From: Lachnospiraceae bacterium
Lineage (GTDB): Bacteria > Bacillota > Clostridia > Lachnospirales > Lachnospiraceae
Assembly: GCA_021772075.1 (NCBI GenBank)
Contig: JAETNQ010000012.1
Location: forward strand, 1 to 64,000
Reading direction: 5' to 3'
DNA: 64,000 bases
In this document: piece by piece, positions 26,851 through 35,718 of the stretch
How positions within the stretch are numbered: the first letter of the stretch is position 1
How the letters are laid out: every line of letters begins with the position of its first letter
Position numbers and translations under genes: made by a program
The notes under the pieces: generated by a model
What the model saw: only the letters and a program-made list of their open reading frames with translations
Told to the model about the DNA's origin: nothing
Database searches by the model: none

Positions 26851-27261
26851 TTATGGATGGTTTCCCGTCTCATAACACCACCTGGCAATATCGGAGATCA
26901 GTTCCGCCGGAACCGTCCCGCTGTAAGGAAACTGTATGGCTCCCTTGCTGGTCCTGTACCCTTTCAGACGTTCAGAAAATTCCCGGACAGCTTCCGGCCC
27001 CGGATACAGACCCACATGGTTTTTAAATCCGGCAAACTGGATAATATTATGCTTCTTCCAATAAGTCGGCATACTCCATGAAATCCGCTCCTCTGCCTCC
27101 GGCAGCGCCGCACGCAGCGCATCCCTTACTTCTTTCAGGTACTGCCGTATCCCCTCCGGCTGTGCCGCAATGTATTCCTCAATCGTTTCCGGCGCTTTCC
27201 CGCAGTAATGGCTCTGTTCCTGCTTCTTAAAAGTGCGCCCGCACTTCGGACATATCCACAT
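26851..27261 (-). CDS. DUF1801 (YdhG-like) domain protein with N-terminal zinc ribbon
   Basis: Protein of 136 aa. N-terminus WICPKCGRTFKKQEQSHYC supplies two Cys pairs plus His, a zinc-ribbon-like knuckle. The rest is DUF1801/YdhG: AQPEGIRQYLKEVRDALRAALPEAEERISWSMPTYW, FAGFKNHVGLYPGPEAV, KGAIQFPYSGTVPAEL. Start 27261 chosen over 27282 because of GGAGGG 7 nt upstream. These small proteins are possibly intracellular iron or frataxin-fold proteins by structural analogy; no demonstrated function. Confidence 0.85.
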   Translation of the reverse strand: MWICPKCGRTFKKQEQSHYCGKAPETIEEYIAAQPEGIRQYLKEVRDALRAALPEAEERISWSMPTYWKKHNIIQFAGFKNHVGLYPGPEAVREFSERLKGYRTSKGAIQFPYSGTVPAELISDIARWCYETGNHP

Positions 27262-27469
27262 CTTCCATCCCTCCTGCCTCATTCTTGTTCCCTGACTGTC
27301 GCCAGAACCCTGTCCCCCGGCTGTTTCCCTATCTAATTCTCCCCTGTTTCATTACTGCCCTCCAACCCTCCATTTATGCCATTCAGTATACCAGAGATCC
27401 GCTAACATTAAAAGAATAAAATCCAAACAGGAAGGAAACAAGAAAACAAAAATTATTTTATTATTATTC

Positions 27470-27498
27470 TTGACAAAGCGACGCAAATGACGCATAAT
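27470..27498 (+). promoter_or_regulatory. Sigma-A-type promoter of the TetR/GNAT operon
   Basis: -35 TTGACA (27470-27475) and -10 CATAAT (27493-27498) with a 17-nt spacer, about 40 nt before the TTG start. The spacer contains a direct repeat GACGCAAATGACGC, a possible operator for the encoded TetR protein. Confidence 0.7.
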
Positions 27499-27539
27499 AA
27501 AAAGCGACATTGGTGTTGCAAAATAAAAGAGGTGATAAC

Positions 27540-28139
27540 TTGAGTTTAAAAGGAGAAAAGACAAAACAAAACATTCGGGAAAAAGCATATCAACTGTTTG
27601 CGGAAAAGGGATTCAAAGCGGTAACTATGAAAGATATTTGTGAGCTGACAGGGCTTAGTCGCGGAGGACTGTACCGCCATTATGAAAGCACCGGGCAGAT
27701 TTTTTTGGAAATAGTTGATGCTTTCTCCGATCAGCAGACAAACGAAATATTTACTAAAATTGAGCAGCACATTCCAGCTATCACAATATTAGAAGAAGTT
27801 CTTGCAAAATATGCAAGTGAAATGATTGACTGCGAAAATTCCATAAGCCTTGCTATTTACGAATTTTATAGCAATCCGGCACTTTCTAAAAAAGATAATT
27901 CGGTAAAAAAGCGGTATGAAACTTCAAAATCAACATGGATAAAGCTTATCAATTATGGAATAGGCACGAAAGAATTTAATCCCGTAAACCCGGAATCTAT
28001 TTTCAATGTAATTATATTTGCATATCAAGGAGTACGAATGTACAGCAAGTTGATGAAAATAGATCCTGATATCCCCACCCAAATAATAAATGAAATAAAA
28101 AGGCTGTTATTGCCGGAGGAGGTTCGACATGAAAAATGA
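27540..28139 (+). CDS. TetR/AcrR family transcriptional regulator
   Basis: Protein of 199 aa starting at TTG (27540) with AGAGGTGA 7 nt upstream; the ATG at 27510 lies inside the leader. HTH: NIREKAYQLFAEKGFKAVTMKDICELTGLSRGGLYRHYES (residues about 8-48). The C-terminal all-helical ligand domain has no close assignment. Overlaps the GNAT gene by 11 nt, so the pair is coupled. It probably represses its own operon through the repeat in the promoter. Confidence 0.92.
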   Translation: MSLKGEKTKQNIREKAYQLFAEKGFKAVTMKDICELTGLSRGGLYRHYESTGQIFLEIVDAFSDQQTNEIFTKIEQHIPAITILEEVLAKYASEMIDCENSISLAIYEFYSNPALSKKDNSVKKRYETSKSTWIKLINYGIGTKEFNPVNPESIFNVIIFAYQGVRMYSKLMKIDPDIPTQIINEIKRLLLPEEVRHEK

Positions 28140-28653
28140 TATTATTTTGGTAAGACCAAGTTTAGGGCTAAAAGAAAAAGCACTTGATTATCGCAAGGAA
28201 CATTTTCAACAGGGAGAAAAGATCATTTACGGAAGCGAGCTTTTCGACAAGACAGAAAACTATGAAGAATGGCTATCCTCTGTAACTTTGAACACCAATC
28301 CAAAAACGGTAAATGAAAATTGGGTAGTTACAGACACTTTTTTTGCAATAAGAAAAAGTGACGATAAGATAATCGGCATTATCGATTTAAGGCACACACT
28401 GAATGAATTTTTGAAAGATTTAGGAAATTGCGGATATAGTGTACGGCCATCTGAAAGAAAAAAAGGATATGCAACGGAAATGTTATGCCAACTTCTCCAA
28501 GCGGCCAAAGAAGCAGAAATGAAAGAGCTTCATATATCCGTTGAAAAAGAAAATATAGCATCCATAAAAGTCATACAAAAAAATGGCGGCATATATGAAC
28601 GGAGCTTTTTGCTGGAAAATGAAACAGCGGATATTTATAAAATTGAGTTATAA
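28129..28653 (+). CDS. GNAT family N-acetyltransferase
   Basis: Protein of 174 aa. GNAT fold with NWVVTDTFFAIRKSDDKIIGIIDLRH (motif D/C strands), the acetyl-CoA loop region YSVRPSERKKGYATEMLCQLL (R-x-x-G-x-A, with the first positions RKKGYA), and the late strand ASIKVIQKNGGIYERSF. Resembles streptogramin/aminoglycoside-type or ribosomal-protein acetyltransferases but substrate unknown. ATG lies within the end of the TetR gene. Confidence 0.9.
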   Translation: MKNDIILVRPSLGLKEKALDYRKEHFQQGEKIIYGSELFDKTENYEEWLSSVTLNTNPKTVNENWVVTDTFFAIRKSDDKIIGIIDLRHTLNEFLKDLGNCGYSVRPSERKKGYATEMLCQLLQAAKEAEMKELHISVEKENIASIKVIQKNGGIYERSFLLENETADIYKIEL

Positions 28654-28730
28654 ATCGGGGATTTCAAAGGGCGGCAGCTTAACTGCCACCGCCCCTCTGC
28701 ATTGCGGCAATGAGCAGCTATTTCCCTTTC

Positions 28731-29708
28731 TTATCTGATGACAGCAAAAGCCACGTCCGCAATATATACCGCCAGCATCACAGCCCCCTCCGCTCTTTTT
28801 AGAGTTTTGCCGCTCCGCAAAAACAAGAGAGTCAGCAAACTGACAAAAATAAGTATCCCCAAATCATAAACCGATGCGGCATTGACCGCCACCGGATGGA
28901 TCATTGCGGAAATCCCCAATATAAACAGCAGATTGAAAATATTCGAGCCAATGACATTCCCCACGGCCAAGCCTGTTTCCCCTTTCCGCGCCGCAACAAC
29001 GGATGTCACCAATTCGGGCAGGGAAGTGCCTACCGCCACGATCGTCAGGCCGATCAGCGTCTCGGTCATCCCCAGCGCCCTTGCGATTTCTTTTGCGCTG
29101 TATACAACGCCCTGCCCGCCTCCCACGATCAAGGCAAGCCCTGCCGCTATCCAAAAGAGGCATCTCCCGATTGGCCGTTTTTCCATATCATCTTCCTGTA
29201 CCGGATGTTTTTTTGCATCCATGATGAGATATGCGATATAAACAAGAAATAATACGGCCAGAAACATTCCTGCGCTTCTGCCTATCTCCCCTGCGCGCTC
29301 CCCCATGCCCATCTGGAAAATATGCCCGGAAAAAACCGGAGCCGCGCCGGCTGCTAAAAATACCAGCATCGTCGCTATGATGGAAACGGAAAAATCTCTT
29401 TTTAATACTTCCTTCCCTGTTGAAACCGGACAAATAACAGCGCATGCCCCAAGTACGCACAGCAGATTAAAAATATTCGAGCCTACCACGTTGCTTAGCG
29501 CTATCTCATTTGCCCCTTGGAGCGCCGCCGTTGTACTGACCGCAAGCTCCGGCGCGCTTGTTCCGACCGCAACAATGGTCAATCCAATCACCAAACCCGA
29601 TATCCTGAAATTTTTTGCAAGCGCCGCGCTCCCTTCCACAAAAAAATCAGCCCCTTTGATCAAAGCCCAAAAACCAACTGCCAAAACCAATACATTCCAT
29701 ATAAACAT
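28731..29708 (-). CDS. Calcium/sodium (CaCA) antiporter under Mn2+ riboswitch control
   Basis: Protein of 325 aa with ten or eleven hydrophobic segments and two alpha-repeats, GTSAPELAVSTTAALQGANEIALSNVVGSNIFN and GTSLPELVTSVVAARKGETGLAVGNVIGSNIFN, the YrbG/CaCA signature. YrbG-like proteins exchange Ca2+ with Na+ or H+. A GGAGGAAG site precedes the ATG. The leader carries a yybP-ykoY element, so expression is expected to rise with Mn2+; the natural cargo may therefore be Mn2+ rather than, or besides, Ca2+ (inference). Confidence 0.93.
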   Translation of the reverse strand: MFIWNVLVLAVGFWALIKGADFFVEGSAALAKNFRISGLVIGLTIVAVGTSAPELAVSTTAALQGANEIALSNVVGSNIFNLLCVLGACAVICPVSTGKEVLKRDFSVSIIATMLVFLAAGAAPVFSGHIFQMGMGERAGEIGRSAGMFLAVLFLVYIAYLIMDAKKHPVQEDDMEKRPIGRCLFWIAAGLALIVGGGQGVVYSAKEIARALGMTETLIGLTIVAVGTSLPELVTSVVAARKGETGLAVGNVIGSNIFNLLFILGISAMIHPVAVNAASVYDLGILIFVSLLTLLFLRSGKTLKRAEGAVMLAVYIADVAFAVIR

Positions 29709-29754
29709 ATTCTTCCTCCTTATGCGCCCCGCTTACTATGTTGCTTATCAAACA

Positions 29755-29803
29755 CAAAAAAGCGAGATTTTTACTGCAAAAACCATGCAGTAAAAGTCTC
29801 GCT
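29755..29803 (-). terminator. Riboswitch expression-platform terminator
   Basis: On the minus strand AGCGAGACTTTTACTGCA (29803-29786) pairs with TGCAGTAAAAATCTCGCT (29778-29761) around an 8-nt loop and is followed by six T. The 18-bp stem contains one G-T wobble. Its 5' arm overlaps the aptamer's conserved AGCGAGAC strand, so ligand binding and termination are mutually exclusive: Mn2+ should give read-through into the antiporter gene. Confidence 0.9.
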
Positions 29804-29890
29804 ACTTATCAACATATCCCGGGGAATTATCTTCCCGTACTGACGTAAATATGTTACATGCTAATGCATGCAAGCTACTCCCTGTTACTT
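29786..29890 (-). ncRNA. yybP-ykoY (Mn2+) riboswitch aptamer
   Basis: Read on the minus strand: AGGGAGTAGC (29874-29883) at the 5' end, ACGTCA and CCCCGGGATATGTTGA in the middle, and AGCGAGACTTTTACTG at the 3' end. These match the conserved GGGAGUAGC, CGUCA, CCGG..UGUUGA and AGC(A/G)AGACC-U elements of yybP-ykoY RNAs, in the right order and spacing. The 3' aptamer strand is also the 5' arm of the terminator, the usual switch design. It lies 78 nt before the antiporter start. Confidence 0.85.
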
Positions 29891-29928
29891 AGTCCTTATC
29901 ATATCAAATGCGGCCTCATAAGTCAATC

Positions 29929-31624
29929 TTATATTTTAAAATGCGACATCAATTCCACCATGGACTCCACCTGTGCCTTCTGCTCCTCGCTGACAGCGGC
30001 TGTCTCCTCCGATGTGGCCGAATTATTATCGACGGCGCCGGATACCTGAATGATGTTGTCGTTCATATCATGCATCCGCGCTGCATCCCTTTCCAGCATC
30101 TCCACGATCTGCCCCATCTTTTCCGTCGCCTCTTTTGCACCCGCCATTACCTCTCCCATATTCGCGGCGGTTTCATCCGCAATCGAAATACTCCGTTCCA
30201 TGACCGACACGGTCGTCTGGATCAGCTCCGTAGTTCTCTTTACGGCATTTGACGACTCGTTCGCCAGATTCTTCACCTGGTTCGCTACAACAGCAAAACC
30301 CTTTCCGGCCTCGCCCGCCCTCGCCGCCTCGATCGCCGCATTTAAAGAAAGCAGATTTGTCTGGGAGGCGATCTCCTCGATCGCTTCAATAATCGTGCCG
30401 ATCTGCTCCGAGCATCTTCCGATCTCCTCGATCGCATCCTTCAGTTCCTGCATCTTCTGATTGCCCTCTGTCAGCATTCCTCCCGCCTCCAGAGCGATTC
30501 TGGCGGACTTTTCCGCCTCTCTCGTATTCTGTTCCATGCTATTGGTCATGCCCTCAAACGCAGCCATCAATGCGGATACCTGCGAAGCCTGCAGCGTACA
30601 GCTTTCCGCCAAATCCTGCGCCGCGCATGCCAGCTGCTCCGACCCGCCGTCGATCTGTTCCGAAACATTGCGGATCGTCAGCAGAGTCTCCCTCATCTTC
30701 TTTCCGATCTGCTGGAAAGATTCTTTGATTGTGACAAATTCCCCCACAAATTCCTGCTTAATTTCTATCCTATAATCGCCGTTTCCCATTTCTTCCAGCG
30801 TTTTTGTTATTTCCTCTACCATGCCAAGCAGATTTTTTTTCATAAACGAGATAGCGGCAACCATCCTGCCTACCTCGCTCTCATCCTCTGCCATATCCAG
30901 TTCCGTATGGAAATCCCCTCCCGCCAGCACGGCCATCTGCTCCGATACCTTCTGGATCGGTACTAAAAGCTCCCTTTCCGCAAACTTTATCGTTTTTATA
31001 AACTGCATGACTACATATAAAAAGGAAACGGCAAATAAAATCTCAAAAATAATCTGTATTGTTTTTACGCCTGTCCGCCTCTTATCTTTCCTGGCTAAAA
31101 TACTCAGGATCGTTTCATCCGTCTGCTGGTTGATTTTATTCACAGAGTCCCCATATTCCGCGCTGAACACGCACCCTTTTGCAGCCTCCAGGTCGCCTTC
31201 CTGCACAAAGGCGATCGCTTCCTGCTCCAGCGGGACAAGGCGTTCCGACATGGATGCGATCTGGTTCAAGTCTGCCCACTCTTCTTCCGTAAGGTCGCAA
31301 TCCTTCAGAGCCTCAACTGCCTGCTCCCTATTCCGGTCTTCATTCAGTTCCTTCATATAGCCGTCATAATATTCTTTTTCTCCTGTAACAGCATAAGACT
31401 GTATATTATATGTCAATGTCTTGGAACCCACCCGATATTGGTTCAGGGCCGCCGTGGTATTCAGCTGCGCGCTGTGTATATTTGACATGCCTACGTTAAA
31501 TCCAATAAATCCCAGCAGCAATACGCTCCCTACCGCCACCGATACCAGCGCCTGTCTTACCAGCCGCCGAAGCTGCGCAGCCTGGCTTTTATTTCCATTT
31601 TCCCCATTCGCTTTTTTTTCCCAT
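29929..31624 (-). CDS. Methyl-accepting chemotaxis protein; frame broken at an A8 tract near the start
   Basis: The ATG at 31624 has a good AAGGAG site, but its frame reads only 11 codons. Removing one A from the A8 run (31612-31619) joins [14 protein letters not shown] to the long frame, which continues [27 protein letters not shown] (TM1). A GTG inside TM1 (31539) is the only in-frame start otherwise. The rest is a 4-helix sensor, TM2 (about [16 protein letters not shown]), HAMP, and signalling tip [27 protein letters not shown]. Follows the hydrogenase-chemoreceptor gene by 34 nt, same operon. Frameshift, slippage or phase switch possible. Confidence 0.85.
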
Positions 31625-31658
31625 AATTCCGCTCCTTCTATTCCCTGTCAGCCTTCCG

Positions 31659-33614
31659 CTACATCCGGTTCAATTCTTCAAATTTCCCCTTCAATTCATC
31701 GGAAATTTCGCCGATCATCGTCGCCGATGCCGCGATTTCCTGCGTGCTGGCCGCCAGATTGCTGATCCGTTCGTTCACCTCGTCCACAATCTCCATCAAA
31801 TGCTTGGATTCCTCCGCAAGCTTGTCCATGGCATTCCCGATTTCCTTTTTGTTTTTATTGCTGTCCAATGCCGTATCCCTGCTGGACTCGCTTAAACTTT
31901 TTATCTCCTGGGCCACAACGGCAAATCCCCTGCCGGCCGCGCCCGCCCTTGCCGCCTCGATCGAAGCGTTTAAAGAAAGCAGATTCGTCTGGCTCGCCAC
32001 TTCCGCAATGCTGTTGTTGTTCTCTTCCAGCTGCATCAGCAGACCATTGATTGTAACAAAAGATTTCTTCATATTACTACAGAAATCCACCACCGTCAGC
32101 ATCGCCGCGCTGATATTGCTGCTCTCCTCCGCATTGGAATTGTTGCCGCTTACCATCTCTGTAATGGATTCATTCAATATGGCAAAACTTTCATTCGCTT
32201 CCTTTACCATAATGCCGATCGCTTCATTTTTATACTGGATCTCCGTATTTTTCTCTTCTATCTGCCGGGAAACCTCTTGTACCTCTTCTTTTTCCCTCTC
32301 CACTTTTCCTTTTATGTAATGGACGCAGTTCTGTTTATTGTTGCAACCGTTGTAAATAGCCGCCGCCATATCCCTGCATGTCTTGTATCCGCAGGCGCTG
32401 CAGTCTATCGTCCTTTCCGCTTCCGTATTTTTATGCATAGTACGGAAAATTTCAGTCAGCTTGTCGGAACTCGGATAGTCGATGCTGCATCCTTTCGACT
32501 TATCCGTATATTTCCGCAGGAAATCGTTGATATCCAATGCCCTGAACTGGCGGTTCAGATTAGCCAGACGCTGCCTGGGGCTGAGCTTCGCCCCCCATGC
32601 GCTCATGCCGCCCCGTTTTTTGCTCGCCGCCTTGATGCGCTGTATCTCATAAAGGATATCTTCCGTCTTTCCTTTTTCTTCCTCAATTCCTGTCCCGTAA
32701 ATACATCCCTGCGCACAATTTAATGCATCCACCATAAACGGCAGTTCTTTCTTTCCAAGCACCCGTTTTTTATAATTTTCCAAGAATTCATAGGTATGCC
32801 TTTCTCCCTCGATCTGGCGCACGAATACGTCTTCTCCGCAGAACCAATAAACATTTTCCTTTAATCCGCCCGGCATAGGGTAAATCGAACCCAGCCCGTA
32901 TTCAATCTCGTCATTCACGGGTTCTCCCTTTATGTTATTTTTCCGCACATAATCCATCAAATGGCCAAAGGTAATATTATAGGATACATACCCTTTGTTG
33001 TTTTCATCCATGATTTCGTTCTTTTTCGCAATGCAGGGACTGATAAAAGCAAGCTTATCCGTAATCTTCTTATACTTTTTCGCATAGATCGCCGCGCACA
33101 TCAGCGGACTCTGCACCGGCACAAGGCTGGGAATCAATTTAGGAATATAATGCTCTATATAATTGACTACCGCCGGGCAGGGCTGGGAAATCCCCCCTGT
33201 AAAATGATGCTCGCTGATATATTTCACATACCCCCATGTAGTAATGTCCGCTCCAAAACTGACGCTGATGATGCGGTTTACCCCCATCTTTTTCAAGCCG
33301 CCCAAAATCTGCTTATACTCCCCGGGATAATTGGCGGCGAATGCCGGCGCCAGCAAAAGCGATATCTTCACGCCCTTTTTCAAATCCGTAAAAAAAGCCT
33401 CCGTATCATCCCGGAATTCTCTTGCCCCATGCTCACAGGCATCGAAGCAAGCGCCGCAGGCGATGCACTTATCCCCGTCCACCTGGATAATCTGCTTTCC
33501 GTCTTCTTCCACCGCCTTATTGGCGGTAATGACTGGGCATACAGAAATGCATTTGTTGCAGCCTATACATTTTCCATTTGTAAACACCAATCCTTTCTGC
33601 TTTTCTTTTGCCAT
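31659..33614 (-). CDS. [FeFe]-hydrogenase-like sensor fused to a methyl-accepting signalling domain
   Basis: Protein of 651 aa, no transmembrane segment, so cytoplasmic. Order: two 4Fe-4S ferredoxin motifs (Cys 16/19/22/26 and 50/53/56/60); hydrogenase large-subunit domain (about 75-320) with degenerate H-cluster motifs SQPCP (Cys146), SPCIAKK (Cys194) and NCAQGC (Cys300, Cys304); a further Fe-S domain CSACGYKTC plus later Cys (405-430); coiled coil; chemoreceptor tip [19 protein letters not shown] (about 541-559). The proton-relay Cys that precedes the first H-cluster Cys in active enzymes is Pro here. Start at 33614 has GGAGGG 7 nt upstream. Likely senses H2 or redox state and signals to CheA. 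Confidence 0.9.
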   Translation of the reverse strand: MAKEKQKGLVFTNGKCIGCNKCISVCPVITANKAVEEDGKQIIQVDGDKCIACGACFDACEHGAREFRDDTEAFFTDLKKGVKISLLLAPAFAANYPGEYKQILGGLKKMGVNRIISVSFGADITTWGYVKYISEHHFTGGISQPCPAVVNYIEHYIPKLIPSLVPVQSPLMCAAIYAKKYKKITDKLAFISPCIAKKNEIMDENNKGYVSYNITFGHLMDYVRKNNIKGEPVNDEIEYGLGSIYPMPGGLKENVYWFCGEDVFVRQIEGERHTYEFLENYKKRVLGKKELPFMVDALNCAQGCIYGTGIEEEKGKTEDILYEIQRIKAASKKRGGMSAWGAKLSPRQRLANLNRQFRALDINDFLRKYTDKSKGCSIDYPSSDKLTEIFRTMHKNTEAERTIDCSACGYKTCRDMAAAIYNGCNNKQNCVHYIKGKVEREKEEVQEVSRQIEEKNTEIQYKNEAIGIMVKEANESFAILNESITEMVSGNNSNAEESSNISAAMLTVVDFCSNMKKSFVTINGLLMQLEENNNSIAEVASQTNLLSLNASIEAARAGAAGRGFAVVAQEIKSLSESSRDTALDSNKNKKEIGNAMDKLAEESKHLMEIVDEVNERISNLAASTQEIAASATMIGEISDELKGKFEELNRM

Positions 33615-33827
33615 GGCTTCACCCTCCACTATTTTCCTGATAAGCAATCTGTTTTTATTCCAAGCGTGTTTTTTATTACAATCAATTATATTATAATAAT
33701 TCATTGTATCATATAACTGCATCTTTTTCCACTATATCGTAGTCTGTTCTCACGTTTCCAAATGTTTTAAACGTTCAATGGAGAAAATACGTAAACAGAA
33801 TATGAAACCCTAAGAAGTGGAATCTAT

Positions 33828-33880
33828 TAAAAAAGCGCCGAACTACCGGTTTTCACACAAAAAACCGATGTTCAGCGCTT
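33828..33880 (-). terminator. Rho-independent terminator-like hairpin
   Basis: AGCGC-c-GAAC (33834-33843) pairs with GTTC-a-GCGCT (33870-33879), with an inner CCGGTTTT/AAAACCG extension and an A-rich loop. Read on the minus strand it ends in TTTTTT. It would terminate transcription arriving from the DUF4143 relic or gltD side, before the hydrogenase-chemoreceptor operon. Confidence 0.65.
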
Positions 33881-33917
33881 CGCGCTGACGCTGCCATGGC
33901 AGATCTGACTAAATCTC

Positions 33918-34124
33918 CTATAATTCAAGGCTTCCCTCATTCATTAAAAAATCAAATACGTTCATTACAAGCACTCCATTGTCATTATAAAGAAGAGCCA
34001 AAGAATCCTTAGTTATGATAATCTTCCAGCCTTTTTTGTCCACTTCATTTGCAATTACAACACCGACATCAACATTATATCCGCGAACCTATTTGTTGAG
34101 ATAAATATCCCTGCGAATTTCCAT
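33918..34124 (-). pseudogene. Deletion relic of an AAA-DUF4143 ATPase
   Basis: From the ATG at 34124 the frame reads MEIRRDIYLNK, stop, then VRGYNVDVGVVIANEV, KIIITKDSLALLYNDNG and VFDFLMNEGS. The start matches the first residues of the intact DUF4143 ATPase in this window (MEIRRDFYLDK), and the rest matches its last part (RGYSVDVGVV, KKIVITKD, VDIYDFLLNP). About 350 residues between them are missing, and a TAG interrupts at codon 12. No function expected. Confidence 0.75.
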
Positions 34125-34201
34125 TGTATGTCTCCATCTATTTTATAGAAATGCAGAATTCCACACTTTTCTTTCGCTTCAGGATACCGCCCCTCCTTTC
34201 C

Positions 34202-35692
34202 CTAAACCATCAGATTGCTATACCCCATCAAGCTTTCGTCCACCGCCCTTGCGGCTTCCCGGCCCTCCCGGATCGCCCAGACGACCAGCGACTGGCCCCT
34301 GCGCATGTCGCCCGCCGCGAATACGTTCTTCGCACTGGTCTCATAGCCGTTCTCCGTTGTCTTTACATTCGTCCGTCCATCCAGCTCCGCCTGGAAAGCA
34401 TCCGCTACATACTTCTGGCATCCCAGGAACCCGGCCGCGATCAGCGCCACATCCGCCGGAAGCACCTTCTCGCTCCCCGGCACCTCTTTCCGGTTCATGC
34501 GCCCGGTCTTCCCATCTTTTTCCCAGATAAGCCGGACAATCCTGACTCCCTTCAGATTTCCGTTTTTATCTTTTAAAAATTCCTTCACCGTAGACTCATA
34601 AATGCGCGGATCATGGCCGAACACCGCGATCGCTTCCTCCTGTCCGTAATCCGTCTTGCAGACTTTGGGCCATTCGGGCCACGGATTGTCTTCCGTCCTC
34701 CGGTCGGGCGCTTTCGGCATCATCTCAATCTGCACCACCGACTTACAGCCATGCCGCATTGCCGTACCCACGCAGTCGTTGCCCGTATCGCCGCCGCCGA
34801 TGATCACTACATTTTTCCCTTTTGTATTTACGTAGTTCCCATCCGCAAACCCGGAATCCAGCAGGCTTTTCGTATTCGCTTTCAGAAAATCCACTGCAAA
34901 ATAAATTCCTTTGGCATCCCTTCCCGGCGCGTCAATATCCCTCGGATTGGAAGAGCCGCAGGCAAGCACTACCCTATGGTAATCCTTCAAAAGCTCCTCT
35001 GCCTTCACATCCCTGCCCACGTCCATTCCGGTAAGAAACGTGACCCCTTCTTCTTCCATGATCTTGATTTTCCGCTCTACGATTCCCTTTTCCAGCTTCA
35101 TATTCGGTATGCCGTACATCAGCAGCCCGCCTACCCTGTCGGAACGCTCGTATACCGTCACGGAATGCCCTCTTTTATTCAGCTGGTCGGCGGCAGCCAG
35201 CCCCGCAGGGCCGCTTCCTATGACGGCGACCCGTTTCCCCGTGCGTGTTTTGGGCGGCTTTGCCCCTGCATAACCTCCGGCATAAGCCTTTTCTATAATG
35301 GCGTATTCGTTTTCCTTCGTCGCCACCGCATCCCCGTTCAGCCCGCAGGTACAGGCCGCCTCGCACAAAGCGGGGCATACGCGGGAAGTAAATTCCGGGA
35401 AACTGTTCGTCTTCTTCAGACGTTGGTACGCCTGTTCCCAGTTGCCCATATATACCAAATCATTCCATTCCGGCACCAGATTGTGCAGAGGACATCCCGA
35501 GGTCATGCCGCAAAGATTCATCCCTGACTGGCAGAAAGGAACGCCGCATTCCATGCACCTCGCCCCCTGCTGTCGCTGCTTTTCCTCCGGCAGATGTTCG
35601 TGGAATTCGTTAAAATTTTTGATACGCTCCTTCGGCCCGGCCGCTTGGGAGACTTCTCTCTTATATTCCATAAATCCGGTTGGTTTTCCCAT
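34202..35692 (-). CDS. gltD: Glutamate synthase (NADPH) small subunit
   Basis: Protein of 496 aa. N-terminal Fe-S domain with CMECGVPFC, GCPLHNLVPEWNDL and CPALCEAACTCGL; FAD site VIGSGPAGLAAADQL with YERSDRVGGLLMYGIP; NADPH site VIIGGGDTGNDCVGTA; ends in the FAD loop FAAGDMRRGQSLVVWAI. Transfers electrons from NADPH to the large subunit. Start at 35692 (MGKPTGF) is chosen because AAGGAG sits 9 nt upstream; a GTG/ATG-rich extension exists. It lies 26 nt after gltB on the same strand. Confidence 0.97.
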   Translation of the reverse strand: MGKPTGFMEYKREVSQAAGPKERIKNFNEFHEHLPEEKQRQQGARCMECGVPFCQSGMNLCGMTSGCPLHNLVPEWNDLVYMGNWEQAYQRLKKTNSFPEFTSRVCPALCEAACTCGLNGDAVATKENEYAIIEKAYAGGYAGAKPPKTRTGKRVAVIGSGPAGLAAADQLNKRGHSVTVYERSDRVGGLLMYGIPNMKLEKGIVERKIKIMEEEGVTFLTGMDVGRDVKAEELLKDYHRVVLACGSSNPRDIDAPGRDAKGIYFAVDFLKANTKSLLDSGFADGNYVNTKGKNVVIIGGGDTGNDCVGTAMRHGCKSVVQIEMMPKAPDRRTEDNPWPEWPKVCKTDYGQEEAIAVFGHDPRIYESTVKEFLKDKNGNLKGVRIVRLIWEKDGKTGRMNRKEVPGSEKVLPADVALIAAGFLGCQKYVADAFQAELDGRTNVKTTENGYETSAKNVFAAGDMRRGQSLVVWAIREGREAARAVDESLMGYSNLMV

Positions 35693-35718
35693 TTTTTCCA
35701 TACTCCTTCTGCACTTTT

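Noticed and set aside
27352..27588. 78-codon frame overlapping the TetR promoter on the minus strand
   Set aside because: Antisense to promoter and start region, hydrophobic by AT-rich composition, no ribosome site.
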